Of a stretch of DNA of 53,825 nucleotides, positions 25,618 through 36,075 are shown one piece after another (position 1 is the stretch's first letter; every line of letters starts with the position of its first letter). The notes beneath the pieces were generated by a model. It was not told the origin of the DNA. It saw only the letters and a program-made list of their open reading frames with translations, and did not search any database. The position numbers and the translations under genes are program-made. The DNA is from Byssovorax sp. (lineage in GTDB: Bacteria; Myxococcota_A; Polyangia; Polyangiales; Polyangiaceae), in contig JANYGI010000029.1 of assembly GCA_025362495.1 (NCBI GenBank), positions 1 through 53,825 of the forward strand, given 5' to 3'.

Positions 25618-26214
25618 TCAGCGCGAGGGGGCGAGCCCGGCGAGGAAGCGATCGACGGCCTGGGTGTAGAAGCGGGCGAACTCTTCGTCCGCGCCGAAGC
25701 GCGAGAAGTGGCCGGTGATCCGGAGCGACGCGAGCCCGTGCACGTGCGCCCAGATCATCGTCGCGAGATCGAGCGGGTCGCCCTTCGCGAGCACCTTCGC
25801 ACGCACGCACTCGCTCACCCGATCGACGAGGAACTGGAACGTGGATGAGTCGACGTGCCCGAGGGTGGGTGAGCTCGGCATGAAGCCTTCCGAGGCGCCG
25901 AGAAAGATCACCCGGTAGGCCTGCGGATGCTCCGTGGCAAACGCGAGGTACATGCGCGACGAGGCGCGGAGCCGCTCGAGCGGCGTGGCCTTGCCGAGGG
26001 CCCGGACGAGGTAGCTCGCGAAGACCTGGAAGCCCTGCGCACAGACCGCCTCGAGCAGCGCGTCCTTGCTCGGGTAGTGGCGATACACCGCTGCGGCCGA
26101 CACGCCCACGCGGCGCGCGACCTCGCGGAGGGAGAAGGTCGCGAAGCCGCCCTCGAGGTACACGGCCTGCGCCGCGGCCAGGAGCCGCTCTTTGGTGTCT
26201 CCTTCGGCGACCAC
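25618..26214 (-). CDS. TetR-family repressor
   Basis: The 198-residue protein has an N-terminal TetR HTH (about 10-55: FSLREVARRVGVSAAAVYRH then YPSKDALLEAV) and a helical ligand-binding domain typical of the WHG/TetR_C_33 type (YRVIFLGASEGFM, DLATMIWAHVHGLASLRITG). The likely start is the GTG at 26214, because MVAEGDTKERLLAAAQAVYL fits normal TetR N-termini. The operator-like palindrome abuts this start and leaves no room for a Shine-Dalgarno, so the message may be leaderless. The gene likely represses itself and the DUF4188 gene on the same strand just downstream. Confidence 0.93.
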   Translation of the reverse strand: MVAEGDTKERLLAAAQAVYLEGGFATFSLREVARRVGVSAAAVYRHYPSKDALLEAVCAQGFQVFASYLVRALGKATPLERLRASSRMYLAFATEHPQAYRVIFLGASEGFMPSSPTLGHVDSSTFQFLVDRVSECVRAKVLAKGDPLDLATMIWAHVHGLASLRITGHFSRFGADEEFARFYTQAVDRFLAGLAPSR

Positions 26215-26229
26215 GTGAACACTGTTAAC
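26215..26229. promoter_or_regulatory. TetR operator abutting the TetR start codon
   Basis: GTGAACACTGTTAAC differs from the 25585 palindrome in two of 15 positions and touches the TetR start codon. A bound repressor would block transcription initiation or early elongation. Confidence 0.75.
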
Positions 26230-26492
26230 TCATCGCGCGACGGAGCGCAAGGCCGCGGTACGAGCCAGGCGACGACGCCGGCGCGTGATCGACCGCGGTC
26301 GAGAGGCCCGCTGGGCGGCCCTGTCGAGAACCCGCGGCGAGACACGGCCGATCAGGTGCCCCGGCGGCGCTCGAGGGGTGATCGGGACACAGGGAATGGG
26401 CACAGATCACGTCGTTCGGGGTACGCTCGGCTCCTCCGCCGGGTGGCGGGAGGGCCCAGCGAGTGGGCTGGCGCGGTGAGACGAGCGAGGCC

Positions 26493-29400
26493 ATGAGCGA
26501 CCCCAATCTCGAGCGGATGATCGGCGTCGTGCAGGACACCTTGGCCATGCGGCCGAAAGACGCGCGGCAGCGCACCCGGCTGGGCGAGCTCTACCAGCAG
26601 CTCGGCAAGAAGAACGACGCGCTCATCGCGTTCCGTCGCGCCGTGAAGGACGATCCCGAGTACGCGACGGCGCGCGCGGCGCTGGGCGCCTTCCTGCTCG
26701 AGCAGGGCGAGTGGGCCGAGGCCGAGCCCTGCCTGCTCGAGGCGATCCGGCTCAAGGCGGATCTGGTGGCGCCGTACGTGACGCTCGCCGACGAGTACGC
26801 GAAGCGCGGCGAGTACAACGCGGCGTCCGAGGCTTACTCGACGGCGCTGACGCTGCGTCCCGACATGGTGTCGCTGCTGCGCGGGGCCGCCGACGTGGCC
26901 CTGAAGTCGAAGCGTCGCGAGGACGCGGCGCAGTTCCTGACGCTGGCGCGGGCGCAGACGCCGCAAGACCCGGACGTGCTGCTCAGCCTCGGGCTGACGA
27001 CGGCGGAGCTGCGTCGGTACGCCGAGGCGCGCGACGCGCTGCAAGCGTACGTCGCGCTGCGCGACAAGCCGAGCGAGGCGTGGGTGGTGCTGGCGCGGTC
27101 GTGCGAGGCGCTGGCGGACGCGCGCGGCGCGGCGATGGCCTACGCGCGCGTTGTCACGCTGCTGCCGGAGGACGCCGAGCTCCAGCTCGCGGGTGGGCGC
27201 GCGCTCGCGGCCGTGGACGATCACGACAAGGCTGTCGTCGCGCTCGAGCGCGCGTCGAACCTGCTCGCCGAGCGCGCCGAGGTCCACGCCGCGCTCGGCG
27301 CGAGCCGGCTTTCGCTGCGGCGCTTCGAGCCGGCGTCGGCGTCGTTCGCGCGGGCGGTGAAGCTCGCTCCGGCCGAGGCGCGCCACCACGCCGCGCTCGG
27401 GCACGCGAAGATCGGGCTCGGGAATTTCCAGGGCGCGACCGAGGCGCTGGAGCAGGCGGTGCGCCTCGACGGCAGCGACACGGCGGCGCTGCTGCTGCTC
27501 GCGGACGCGTACAAACGCCTCGATCGCGCGCCCGACGCGACGGGCGCGATGCGACGGGCGATCGCGGTGCGACCGGACGACGCGGCGCTGCACTTCGAGC
27601 TCGCGACCCACCTGCGCGCGCAGGGGCAGCTACCGCAGGCGCTCGCATCGTTTCGCGACGCGGCGGCGCGGCGGCCCGGCTTCTTCGAGGCGCACCTCGG
27701 CGCCGCGATCGCCGCGACGGACCTCGAGCAGCTGAAGGACGCGATCAAGGAGTACGAGGCGGCGATCGCCTCGGACGCGGGGCGGGTCGAGGCCCACCGC
27801 GGGCTCGGCGTGATTCATCGGCGGCTCGGCGATCACGCCGCGGCCGCGGTCGCCCTCGTCGCGGCGACGCGCCTCGACGCGACCGACGGCGAAGGCTTCT
27901 TCTGGCTCGCGGAGAGCCGCTTCAAGCTCGGTCAGAGCGACGACGCGATGTCGGACGTGCGGCAAGCGCTCCGGCTGCGCCCCGACGACGCGTCCGCGCA
28001 TCGCCTGCAAGGCGTGCTGCTCGCGCAGCAGAACCGGCACCCCGAGGCCATCGAGGAGCTGGAGGAGTCGCTGCGCCTCGCGCCGAAATCACCCGAAGCC
28101 CCCGAGACGCAGTTCATGCTCGGCCGGTGCCGGCAGACGGTGGGCAAGCTCGATCTCGCCGAGCAAGCCTACGCGCAGGCCGCGGCGCTGATGCCGAAAG
28201 AGGCGCGCTACCGCGAGGCGCTGGGGCGGCTGTACCTGGAGCTCGATCGCCACGAGGAGGCCGTCGAGGCGCTGGAGCGCGCCGATCACCTGAGCGCCGG
28301 CAGCGTCGAGACGCTGCGCGCGCTCGGCCTCGCGTACCTGCGCTTCGACTCACCGCGCGAGGCGCAGCGCTCGCTGGAGAAGGCGCTCTCGATCGGTCCG
28401 CCGCTCGCGCAGACGCACTTTCACCACGCGCGCGCGCTGATCGCGCTCAACCGCGGGATCGAGGCGCGGCGCGAGCTCACGGCGGCGCTCGGCCTCGATC
28501 CCGGCCTCGCCGAGGCCCATTTCGATCTCGGCGTGCTGCTGTCGAAGGCCGGCGAGCTCGAGCCCGCGGCGGAGCACCTCGAAGAGGCGACGCGGACGGC
28601 GCGGGACCCGGCCGACGCGTACGGCGAGCTCGCCCGGGTGCTGCGGGCGCGCGGCGAGATCCACGACGCGCTGCTGGCGTTCAAGCAGCGGCTGCGCGCG
28701 CGGCCGAACGACGCCGAGGCGCACTTCGGGCTGGCGGAGACGCTGGCGTTCGCGGGGCGCGACGCCGACGCGGTGACGTCGCAGCAGGCCGGCATGGCCT
28801 TCGATCCGAAGCGCACGGGGGCGTCGCGGCGGCTCGGCGAGATGCTCGCGCGGCTCGGCCGTCACGACGAGGCGCTGGAGCACCTCGAGGCCGCGACGAA
28901 AGAAGAGCCCGAGGATCCGGCGCTGTGGTCGCTCGTCGCGACCTGCCACGAGCGCGCGGAGAACCCGAAAAAGGCTGCGGCGGCGCTGCTGGAGGCCGTG
29001 ACGCGGAGCCCGGAGGACGCCTCGCTGCAGCGGCGGCTCGGCCTCGCGCTGCGCGCGGTGGGGCAGGAGCCAGAGGCGATCACGCGGCTCACGCGCGCGC
29101 TCACGCTCGATCCGGGCATGGTGGATCTCGAGGTCCCGCTGGGCGAGATGCTCCGCGCGGCCGGGCGGCGCGCGCTGAAGGAAGGCGCGCACGCCGACGC
29201 CGCGCCGAAGCTCGAGAAGGCGCGGCTCTACCAGCGCGACGACGCCGAGCTGTGCGTCGAGCTCGCGACCGCGCTGCGCGCGCTCGGCAAGTACGTGGAG
29301 GCCGTGGCGGTGACGCGGCGGGCGAGCGAGCTCGCGCCCGATCGCGCCGACGTGTTCCACCTGCTCGGCGAGCTCTGCGAGCAGACCGGGGAGCACGAGG

Positions 29401-32400
29401 CGGCGCGCGCGGCGTACGATCGCGTCGTCCGCATGACGCCCGATCGGTTCTCGGCGCAGCTCGGGCTCGGGCTCGCGTGGATGCGGCTCGGCAAGACCGC
29501 CGAGGCGATCGAGCCGCTCGCGCGCGCGGTCCGCATCGACGCCGAGCACGTGGACGCGCTCGCCGCGCTCGGCCTGGCGCGGCAGACGGAGCAGCGCTTC
29601 GCCGAGGCGCGCGACACGTTCTCGTGGCTCGCGAAGCTGCGCCCGCTCGACGTCGATCCGCTGCGCCGGCTCGCGGCGTGTCGGCTGGAGCTGGGCGAGG
29701 ACGAAGGGGAGCTGGAAGCGTTGACGACGCTCGCGCGGCTCGTGCCCGACGATCTCGACGTGCTCGAAGCGATCGCGAAATCCGAGGGGCGGCTCGGGCG
29801 CTTCGACGACAGCGTCGCCAGCTACGAGCGGCTCCTCGGCGTCGAGCCGGAGCGCCTCGACGCGCGCCGCGCCGCCGCGCTGACCTACGCGAAGCTCGAG
29901 CTCCACGACGACACGGTGCGGAGCGCGAAGCCCGTGCTGCGGGCGCGTCCGGCCGATCAGGACGTGCTGCTCGCGGTGGCGCGCGCCCACGCGCGGAAGG
30001 GGCGCTCCGCCGAGGCCGCCGAGGCCGCGGGCGAGCTGGTGCGCCTCGCGCCGAGCCACGGCGAGGCGCTGTGGGAGCTCGCCGACGCCGAGATCGCGCT
30101 CGGTCGCGACGACGGCGCGCTGGTGACGCTGGAGCGAGCCTTCGCGCTGCCGGACGCGCCGCCGCGCGTGCGCGCGAGGCTCGACGAGCTGCTCCTGCGC
30201 CGCGCCGCGGAGCTGGAGGCGAAGGGGGAGCACGACGGGGCGCTCGCCTGTCACCAGCGCTCGCGCGAGCTCGCGCCGGACGATCCCGCGCGGGCGCTCG
30301 CGGCGGCGCGGTGCCAGCACGCGCTCGGCCGCGCTCCCGAGGCCCTCGAGACGCTGCGAAAGACGTTGAAAGCGCACCCGACGCACGGCGGCTCGTGGCT
30401 CTTGCTCGGGCGGCTGTACACCGAGGCGGGCTACGCGCGCGAGGCCATCGACGCCTATCGCAAGGCCGGCGCCGCCGAGCTTGGTCCGGTCGAGCGAATC
30501 CTCGCGCTGACCGGGCTCGGCTTCGCGTGCGTGGACGGCGATCTCGGCGACGAGGCGATCGACGCGCTCACCCGCGCCGCCGCGCTCGCGCCCGACGACG
30601 CGCGCGTGAAGGCCAAGCTCGCCGATCTCCACGAGGCCGCGGGGCACCGCGAGGAGGCGATCCGCGCGCTCGTCGATCTGCGGGCGATGCGCGGCCTCGG
30701 GCCGGAGGAGCAGCGGCGGCTCGGGCTGCTGTGCGCGGCGCTCGGCAGGCACGAGGACGCGACGACGGCGCTGACGGCCGCGCTCGCGAAGTGGCCGGGC
30801 GACGCGGCGCTCCTCGAGCCGCTCGCGACGGCGCTCGAAGCCCTCGGACGCGACGCCGATGCGACGCGGTTGCTGCTGCGTCTTCGCGATGCGTCGCCCG
30901 GTCATGCGAGCGTCTCGTCGCGCCTCGGCTTCGCGCACACGCGGCTGGGACAGCCCGCCGAGGCCGCGAAAGCCTTCGAAGTCGCCCGCGCGAAGGAGGC
31001 GCCGCGCGTCGACGTGCTCGTCGCCCTCGTCGCGGCGTACACGACGCTCGCCGACGAGCCCGCGCGGCGGAGCGCCCTCGAGGCGCTGGTGCAGCTCTCG
31101 CCGGGCGATCTCGACGCCCACCGCGCGCTCGGGCGGTCGTACGACGCTGCCGGGAGGCGGGACGACGCGCTCGCCACGCTCACGCGCGCCGACGGCCTCG
31201 CGAGGAGCGCCGATCCCGAGATCCGCAAGCGGATCGCGGCGCTGCATCTCGGGCGCGCCGAGCTCCCCGGCGCCTCGGTCACCGACGAGCTGGCGAAGGC
31301 GCGAAGGTTCGGATCGGTCGAGGCTGGCCTGCTCTTCGAGGTCGCGCGCGCGTACGCGGCGCGCAAGCTCGGGCACGAGGCCGCGTCGACGGCCCGCGAG
31401 GTGCTGGCGCTCGACGCGTCGAGCGTGAACGCGGCGCTGCTCCTCGGCGGCGTGCTCACGGAAGGCGGCGACGCGCGCGGCGCGGTCGAAGCGTACGAGC
31501 TGGCGCTCCGCAACCAGGTCGACGCGGTCGAGGCCCTCGTCGGGGCGGGCAACGCGTACTTCGCGCTCGGGCGGCCCGAGGAGGGCATCGCGATGCTTCG
31601 CCGCGCGGTGACGGCAGATCCGGCGCGCCTCGACGCGCACCGGACGATGGCGGAGACGCTGCGCGCGCACGGGCGCTCGGCCGAGGCGGCGCAGAGCTAC
31701 CGCGAGGTGGTGCGGCTCTCGGACGGCAGCGCAGACGCGTGGCGCGCGCTCGGTGATCTGCTGCTCGGCCTCGGCGAGGATCGCGAGGCCGCGGCGGCGC
31801 TCGATCGATCGATCGCGCTCGAGGCCGGCGACGGGAGCGCGCTGCTCGCGCTGGCGACGGCGAACGAGCGGCTCGGCCGCTCGGACGATCACCTCGACGC
31901 GCTCGCCCGCGCTCAGAAAGCGCGGCCCGACGATCCCGAGGCCGCGGCGCGTTACGGCGTCGCGCTCGCGCAATCCGGGGACATCAACGCCGCGATCTCG
32001 CTGCTGGTGCGCGCGCGAAACCTCGATCCATCGCGCGCCGACGTCGCGCGTCGCCTGGTCGAGCTCCGCAGCGATCGCGCCGCGCGCTTCGAGGCGGAGG
32101 GCAACGCGCCCGGCGCCGAGGCCGACTTCGCGTCCGCGCTCGGTCTGTCGCCGGAGTCGGTCTCGCTCCGGCTCGGGCTCGCGCGCGCGTACCGCACGCA
32201 GGGCAAGCTTCACGAGGCGCTCTCGGTCGCCGAAGAGGCGACGAACCGCGCGCCCGAGGACGCGGCAGCGTGGCTCTTGCTCGGCGAGCTGCGCGCGCGC
32301 CTCGCCCACGAGGCCCCCGCAGCCGAGGCGTTCGCGCGGGCCGTCCGCTACGACGAGCGCTCATTCGAGGCCCGCGTCGGGCTCGCGGCGGCGCGCGTGC

Positions 32401-35400
32401 GTCTCGGCGATCCCGAGGCCGCCATCACCGAGCTCGCCCGCGCCGCAGAGCTGCGCCCCGACGCGGCCGACGTCCACGCCGAGCTCGCGCGGCTGCACGA
32501 GGCCGCCGGGCGCGCGCCCGAAGCGTTCGCCGCGTTTCGCCGCCTGGGCGCGCTGCGGCCGCTCACGAGCGACGAGTCGCGCCGGCTCGGGCTGCTCGCG
32601 CGCAAGCTCGACGACCATGCCACGTGCGCGGCCGAGCTCGCGGCGGCGCGTCCCGCTTTCGCCGACGACCGCGAGCTGTTGCTCGCCCTCGCGATCGCCG
32701 AGGTCCGCACCGGTCGCTCCGAGGCCGCGATCGATCCGCTGGAGCACCTCGTGCGGCTCTCGCCCGGCCACCCGATCGCCGGCGCGATGCTCGGCCTCGC
32801 GTACGCGCGGGCGAAGCGCTGGGCCGAGGCGAGCGAGGCCCTCGCGCGGGCGATCGCCGCGGATCCGCGCAACCCCGAGCTGCACGATCAGCACCTCGCG
32901 GCGCTCGAGCAGCTCGGTCGCACCGCCGAAAGGCTCGCGGCGCTCGAGCTCGCGGCGCGGACCTTTCCCGACGACGCGCGCCTCGCTCGGCTGCTCGGGC
33001 TCGCGCTCGCCGAGGCGGGCCGCGACGACGAGGCGATCCTGGCGCTCACCCGCGCGCGCGCCCTCGACGCGAGCGCGCCCGACGTCGCGCCGCGGCTCTC
33101 CGCGCTCCTCCTCGAGAGCGCGACGCGCGAAGCTTCAGCGGGCCGCGCCGAGCGCGCGATCGAGCGCGGCCGCGCCTCGCTCGCCGTCGCCACGGATCCC
33201 ACGGCCTCCGCGATCTTCGTCGGCGATCTCCTCCGCGCGCGCCGCGAGCACGCCGAGGCCGCCGCCCTCTACGAGCGCGCCCTCGAAGCGCGGATCGACG
33301 CCGTCGACGCGATCTTCGGCGCGGCCTCGTGCTACGTCGCGCTGGCTCGCGGGGCCGAGGCCGTGTCTCCGCTCCGCCGCGCCGCGCACGTCGATCCGTC
33401 GCGCCTCGACGTGCACCGCCTCCTCGCGTCGACCCTCGCCGCGCTCGGCCAGAAGGAGGAAGCGCTCGCGGCGTTCGCCGAGGTCCTCCGCCTCGCGCCG
33501 GACGACGCTGACGCGCTGCTCGCGCGAGGTCGCCTCGCCGCGTCGCTCGGGCGCCACGAGGACGCGCGCGCCGCGCTGGAGAAGGCGCTCGCGCTTCGCC
33601 CGGGAGACGCCGACGTCCTGTTCGAGCTGTCACGCGTCCGCGCCAAGCTCGGCCTCGGCGCGGAGAGCGTCGCGGCGGCGGAGCAGCTCGTGCGCGCGGC
33701 GCCGTCGGACGCCTCGGCGCACCAGCAGCTCGGCGCCGCGTACATCACGGCGATGGATCCCGAGAGCGCGATCGGCGCGTTCGAGCGCGCGCTGACGCTG
33801 AACGCGTCGCTCTCCGGCGTGGCCGAGCCCCTGGGCCGGCTGCGCTTCGATCGAGGCAAGCGCACGGCGGACGCCGGCGATCTCGCGCTCGCCGTGCGGG
33901 ACCTCGAGCGCGCGGCGCAGCTCCTCGCGAGCGATCCCGAGCCGAGCCTCTCGCTCGCTCGCGCGCTCGCGAAGCTCGGGCGCCCCAAGGACGCGATCGA
34001 CGCCGTGAAGGCCGCCCTGGCGCGCCGCGAGGATCACGTGGCCGCGTGGGTTTTCCTCGGAGAGACCCAGGCGGAGCTCGGCCTGCCCGAGCCCGCAGCC
34101 GCCGCGTTCGGGAGTGCGATCCGCTTCGATCGCAGCGTGTTCGCCGCGCAGCTCGGGCTCGGCCTCGCGAGCATGAAGCTCACCCGGCCGCGCGAGGCCG
34201 AGGAGGCGCTCCACCACGCGGCCGCGCTCGCGGCGAACGATCCGCCCTCCAGCAGCCGCGTCCACGCAGCGCGCGCCGAGCTCCTCGCGTCGCTCGGGCG
34301 CACGGCCGAGGCCATCGCGGCCTTGCAGCTCGTCGCCGGCGCGCGCGCGCTCGCGCCGAAAGAGCAGCGCGCGCTCGGCCAGCTCTACGCAGCCACGGGC
34401 GACGCCGCGCGGGCGGTCACCGCGCTCGAACAAGCGGCCGCCGGGGGCGCGACCGATCTCGACGTGCTCCTCGATCTGGCGTCGGCGTACCACGCGGCGG
34501 GGCGCGTCGCCGACGCCGCCGCGATGCTCGAGCGCGTCACCGCCGTCGAGCCCGGCCACGTCGCCGCGAACACGCGCCTCGGCGCCTGCTACGCGGCCCT
34601 CGGGCGCCACGACGACGCCGTCCGCGCGCTGACGATCGTGCGCCGCGCCGAGCCGGCGTCGAAGGCGACACTCGAGCAGCTCGCGAGCAGCCTCGGTCAG
34701 CTCGGGCGCAAGCTCGAGGCCGTGGATGCGCTGTCGTCGCGCTCGGCGCTCGCGCCGAACGACGCGACCTGGCTCATGCGCCTCGGCGATGGGCTCGCGG
34801 ACGTGTCTCGCTTCGACGAGGCCGCGTCCGCGTACGAGCGCGCCCGGGCCCAGCCCGACGCGCCCTCCGGCGTGGGCGAGCGGCTCGGCTCAGCGTATTT
34901 CGCCGCGGGCGAGCGCGCCGCGCGCGACGCGCACGCCGACGTCGCAGTCGATCGCTTCCAGCGCTCGATCGCGGCCGATCCGCGCAGCGAGCAGCCGCGC
35001 CTCGCGCTGGCCCGAGCCCTCGTCGAGCTCAAGCGATCCGACGAGGCCATGGCCGCCGCGCACGGCGCCCTCGTCGCCGCGCCGACGTCGCTCGAGGCGG
35101 CGCTCTTGCTCGGCGATCTCTACGCGAAGAACGGCAAGCACGCCGAGGCCGCGCAGGTCTACGAGTACGCCGCCCGGTCGAACCCGGACGCCTTCGATCT
35201 CGCGTTCGAGCTCGGCAAGACGCAGGTCATCCTCGGCCGCGCCGCCGAAGCGACGACGGCCCTGCGCCGGGCCATCGAGATCGATCCGAAGCACCTCCTC
35301 GCGAAGCGAATCCTCGCGCGCGCGCTGGAGACCGCCGGCCAGGCGGAAGACGCGATCCCGGTCTGGAAGGCGGTGCACGCGGCCGAGCCCGACGACGCCA

Positions 35401-36044
35401 TCGCCAGCCAGCGGCTCGGCCTCCTGCTCGCGAAGCAGGGCAACCACGACGAGGCGGTCGCGGCGCTCTCGAGCGCGCGACGCATCCTGCCCGACGACCT
35501 CGAGCTCGCGCTCGCGCTCGCGGCGAGCCACGAGGCGCTCGGGCGCTTCGACGAGGCCGCGCCGGTGCTCGCCTCCGCCGCGCGCGATCGGCCGCGGGAC
35601 GCCGCGCTCCAGGAGCGCTTGTCGGCCGCGCAGCAGGCCGCCGGCCACCCCGAGGAAGCGGCCGCGGCCTACCAGCGGGTCATCGACGCGGGCCGCCGCG
35701 ACGTGCCGGCGTTCGTACACCTCGGCAAGCTCCACGAGCAGGCGAAGGATCCCGAGCGCGCCCTCCGCGCATTCCAGGAGGCCTATCGCCTCGATCAGAA
35801 GAGCGTCCCGACGATTCGCCTCATCGCCGGCGCGCTCCAGGCGCTGGGTCGCGCCGCCGAGTCGATTCAGTGGCTCCAGGGCGCCTGCGGCGTCGATCCC
35901 CGCGACGCCGAGGCCCACTACGCGCTCGCCGTTCTCTATCTGAGCCTCGGCCGCCGCGCCGAGGTCAACGCCGAGTACGCGCTGCTCTGCAAGCTCGATG
36001 GCCCGCTGGCGACCAAGCTCTATTACCTGCTGGGAGGCCGCTGA
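26493..36044 (+). CDS. Giant tetratricopeptide-repeat protein (3183 residues)
   Basis: An almost uninterrupted TPR solenoid with room for roughly 90 repeats of 34 residues (pattern A-x-x-x-L-G-x-x-x-x-A-x-x-x-Y/F-x-x-A-L-x-x-x-P). No signal peptide, membrane span or enzymatic domain is visible from residue 1 to the C-terminus (ATKLYYLLGGR), so it should be a cytoplasmic scaffold or peptide-binding tube. The ATG at 26493 is the first good start. Larger tandem repeats are superimposed: an R-R/A-L-G landmark recurs at 28827, 30714, 32580 and 34368, spaced 1887, 1866 and 1788 bp. Recurring blocks such as AAWLLLGELRARL and AAWVFLGETQAEL, or AFARAVRYDERSFEA and AFGSAIRFDRSVFAA, sit in the same register. 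No partner gene is adjacent. Function unknown. Confidence 0.93.
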   Translation: MSDPNLERMIGVVQDTLAMRPKDARQRTRLGELYQQLGKKNDALIAFRRAVKDDPEYATARAALGAFLLEQGEWAEAEPCLLEAIRLKADLVAPYVTLADEYAKRGEYNAASEAYSTALTLRPDMVSLLRGAADVALKSKRREDAAQFLTLARAQTPQDPDVLLSLGLTTAELRRYAEARDALQAYVALRDKPSEAWVVLARSCEALADARGAAMAYARVVTLLPEDAELQLAGGRALAAVDDHDKAVVALERASNLLAERAEVHAALGASRLSLRRFEPASASFARAVKLAPAEARHHAALGHAKIGLGNFQGATEALEQAVRLDGSDTAALLLLADAYKRLDRAPDATGAMRRAIAVRPDDAALHFELATHLRAQGQLPQALASFRDAAARRPGFFEAHLGAAIAATDLEQLKDAIKEYEAAIASDAGRVEAHRGLGVIHRRLGDHAAAAVALVAATRLDATDGEGFFWLAESRFKLGQSDDAMSDVRQALRLRPDDASAHRLQGVLLAQQNRHPEAIEELEESLRLAPKSPEAPETQFMLGRCRQTVGKLDLAEQAYAQAAALMPKEARYREALGRLYLELDRHEEAVEALERADHLSAGSVETLRALGLAYLRFDSPREAQRSLEKALSIGPPLAQTHFHHARALIALNRGIEARRELTAALGLDPGLAEAHFDLGVLLSKAGELEPAAEHLEEATRTARDPADAYGELARVLRARGEIHDALLAFKQRLRARPNDAEAHFGLAETLAFAGRDADAVTSQQAGMAFDPKRTGASRRLGEMLARLGRHDEALEHLEAATKEEPEDPALWSLVATCHERAENPKKAAAALLEAVTRSPEDASLQRRLGLALRAVGQEPEAITRLTRALTLDPGMVDLEVPLGEMLRAAGRRALKEGAHADAAPKLEKARLYQRDDAELCVELATALRALGKYVEAVAVTRRASELAPDRADVFHLLGELCEQTGEHEAARAAYDRVVRMTPDRFSAQLGLGLAWMRLGKTAEAIEPLARAVRIDAEHVDALAALGLARQTEQRFAEARDTFSWLAKLRPLDVDPLRRLAACRLELGEDEGELEALTTLARLVPDDLDVLEAIAKSEGRLGRFDDSVASYERLLGVEPERLDARRAAALTYAKLELHDDTVRSAKPVLRARPADQDVLLAVARAHARKGRSAEAAEAAGELVRLAPSHGEALWELADAEIALGRDDGALVTLERAFALPDAPPRVRARLDELLLRRAAELEAKGEHDGALACHQRSRELAPDDPARALAAARCQHALGRAPEALETLRKTLKAHPTHGGSWLLLGRLYTEAGYAREAIDAYRKAGAAELGPVERILALTGLGFACVDGDLGDEAIDALTRAAALAPDDARVKAKLADLHEAAGHREEAIRALVDLRAMRGLGPEEQRRLGLLCAALGRHEDATTALTAALAKWPGDAALLEPLATALEALGRDADATRLLLRLRDASPGHASVSSRLGFAHTRLGQPAEAAKAFEVARAKEAPRVDVLVALVAAYTTLADEPARRSALEALVQLSPGDLDAHRALGRSYDAAGRRDDALATLTRADGLARSADPEIRKRIAALHLGRAELPGASVTDELAKARRFGSVEAGLLFEVARAYAARKLGHEAASTAREVLALDASSVNAALLLGGVLTEGGDARGAVEAYELALRNQVDAVEALVGAGNAYFALGRPEEGIAMLRRAVTADPARLDAHRTMAETLRAHGRSAEAAQSYREVVRLSDGSADAWRALGDLLLGLGEDREAAAALDRSIALEAGDGSALLALATANERLGRSDDHLDALARAQKARPDDPEAAARYGVALAQSGDINAAISLLVRARNLDPSRADVARRLVELRSDRAARFEAEGNAPGAEADFASALGLSPESVSLRLGLARAYRTQGKLHEALSVAEEATNRAPEDAAAWLLLGELRARLAHEAPAAEAFARAVRYDERSFEARVGLAAARVRLGDPEAAITELARAAELRPDAADVHAELARLHEAAGRAPEAFAAFRRLGALRPLTSDESRRLGLLARKLDDHATCAAELAAARPAFADDRELLLALAIAEVRTGRSEAAIDPLEHLVRLSPGHPIAGAMLGLAYARAKRWAEASEALARAIAADPRNPELHDQHLAALEQLGRTAERLAALELAARTFPDDARLARLLGLALAEAGRDDEAILALTRARALDASAPDVAPRLSALLLESATREASAGRAERAIERGRASLAVATDPTASAIFVGDLLRARREHAEAAALYERALEARIDAVDAIFGAASCYVALARGAEAVSPLRRAAHVDPSRLDVHRLLASTLAALGQKEEALAAFAEVLRLAPDDADALLARGRLAASLGRHEDARAALEKALALRPGDADVLFELSRVRAKLGLGAESVAAAEQLVRAAPSDASAHQQLGAAYITAMDPESAIGAFERALTLNASLSGVAEPLGRLRFDRGKRTADAGDLALAVRDLERAAQLLASDPEPSLSLARALAKLGRPKDAIDAVKAALARREDHVAAWVFLGETQAELGLPEPAAAAFGSAIRFDRSVFAAQLGLGLASMKLTRPREAEEALHHAAALAANDPPSSSRVHAARAELLASLGRTAEAIAALQLVAGARALAPKEQRALGQLYAATGDAARAVTALEQAAAGGATDLDVLLDLASAYHAAGRVADAAAMLERVTAVEPGHVAANTRLGACYAALGRHDDAVRALTIVRRAEPASKATLEQLASSLGQLGRKLEAVDALSSRSALAPNDATWLMRLGDGLADVSRFDEAASAYERARAQPDAPSGVGERLGSAYFAAGERAARDAHADVAVDRFQRSIAADPRSEQPRLALARALVELKRSDEAMAAAHGALVAAPTSLEAALLLGDLYAKNGKHAEAAQVYEYAARSNPDAFDLAFELGKTQVILGRAAEATTALRRAIEIDPKHLLAKRILARALETAGQAEDAIPVWKAVHAAEPDDAIASQRLGLLLAKQGNHDEAVAALSSARRILPDDLELALALAASHEALGRFDEAAPVLASAARDRPRDAALQERLSAAQQAAGHPEEAAAAYQRVIDAGRRDVPAFVHLGKLHEQAKDPERALRAFQEAYRLDQKSVPTIRLIAGALQALGRAAESIQWLQGACGVDPRDAEAHYALAVLYLSLGRRAEVNAEYALLCKLDGPLATKLYYLLGGR

Positions 36045-36075
36045 CCCGCGCCTCTCGTTCGCTCCGGCCAGAGCC

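Noticed and set aside
25585-26229. Transposon end repeats
   Set aside because: The two palindromes sit at the promoters of TetR and its target and have no transposase or target duplication.
28350-32309. Long open minus-strand frame opposite the TPR gene
   Set aside because: It mirrors the TPR codons (Arg/Leu-rich) without any domain; the plus strand carries the TPR pattern throughout.
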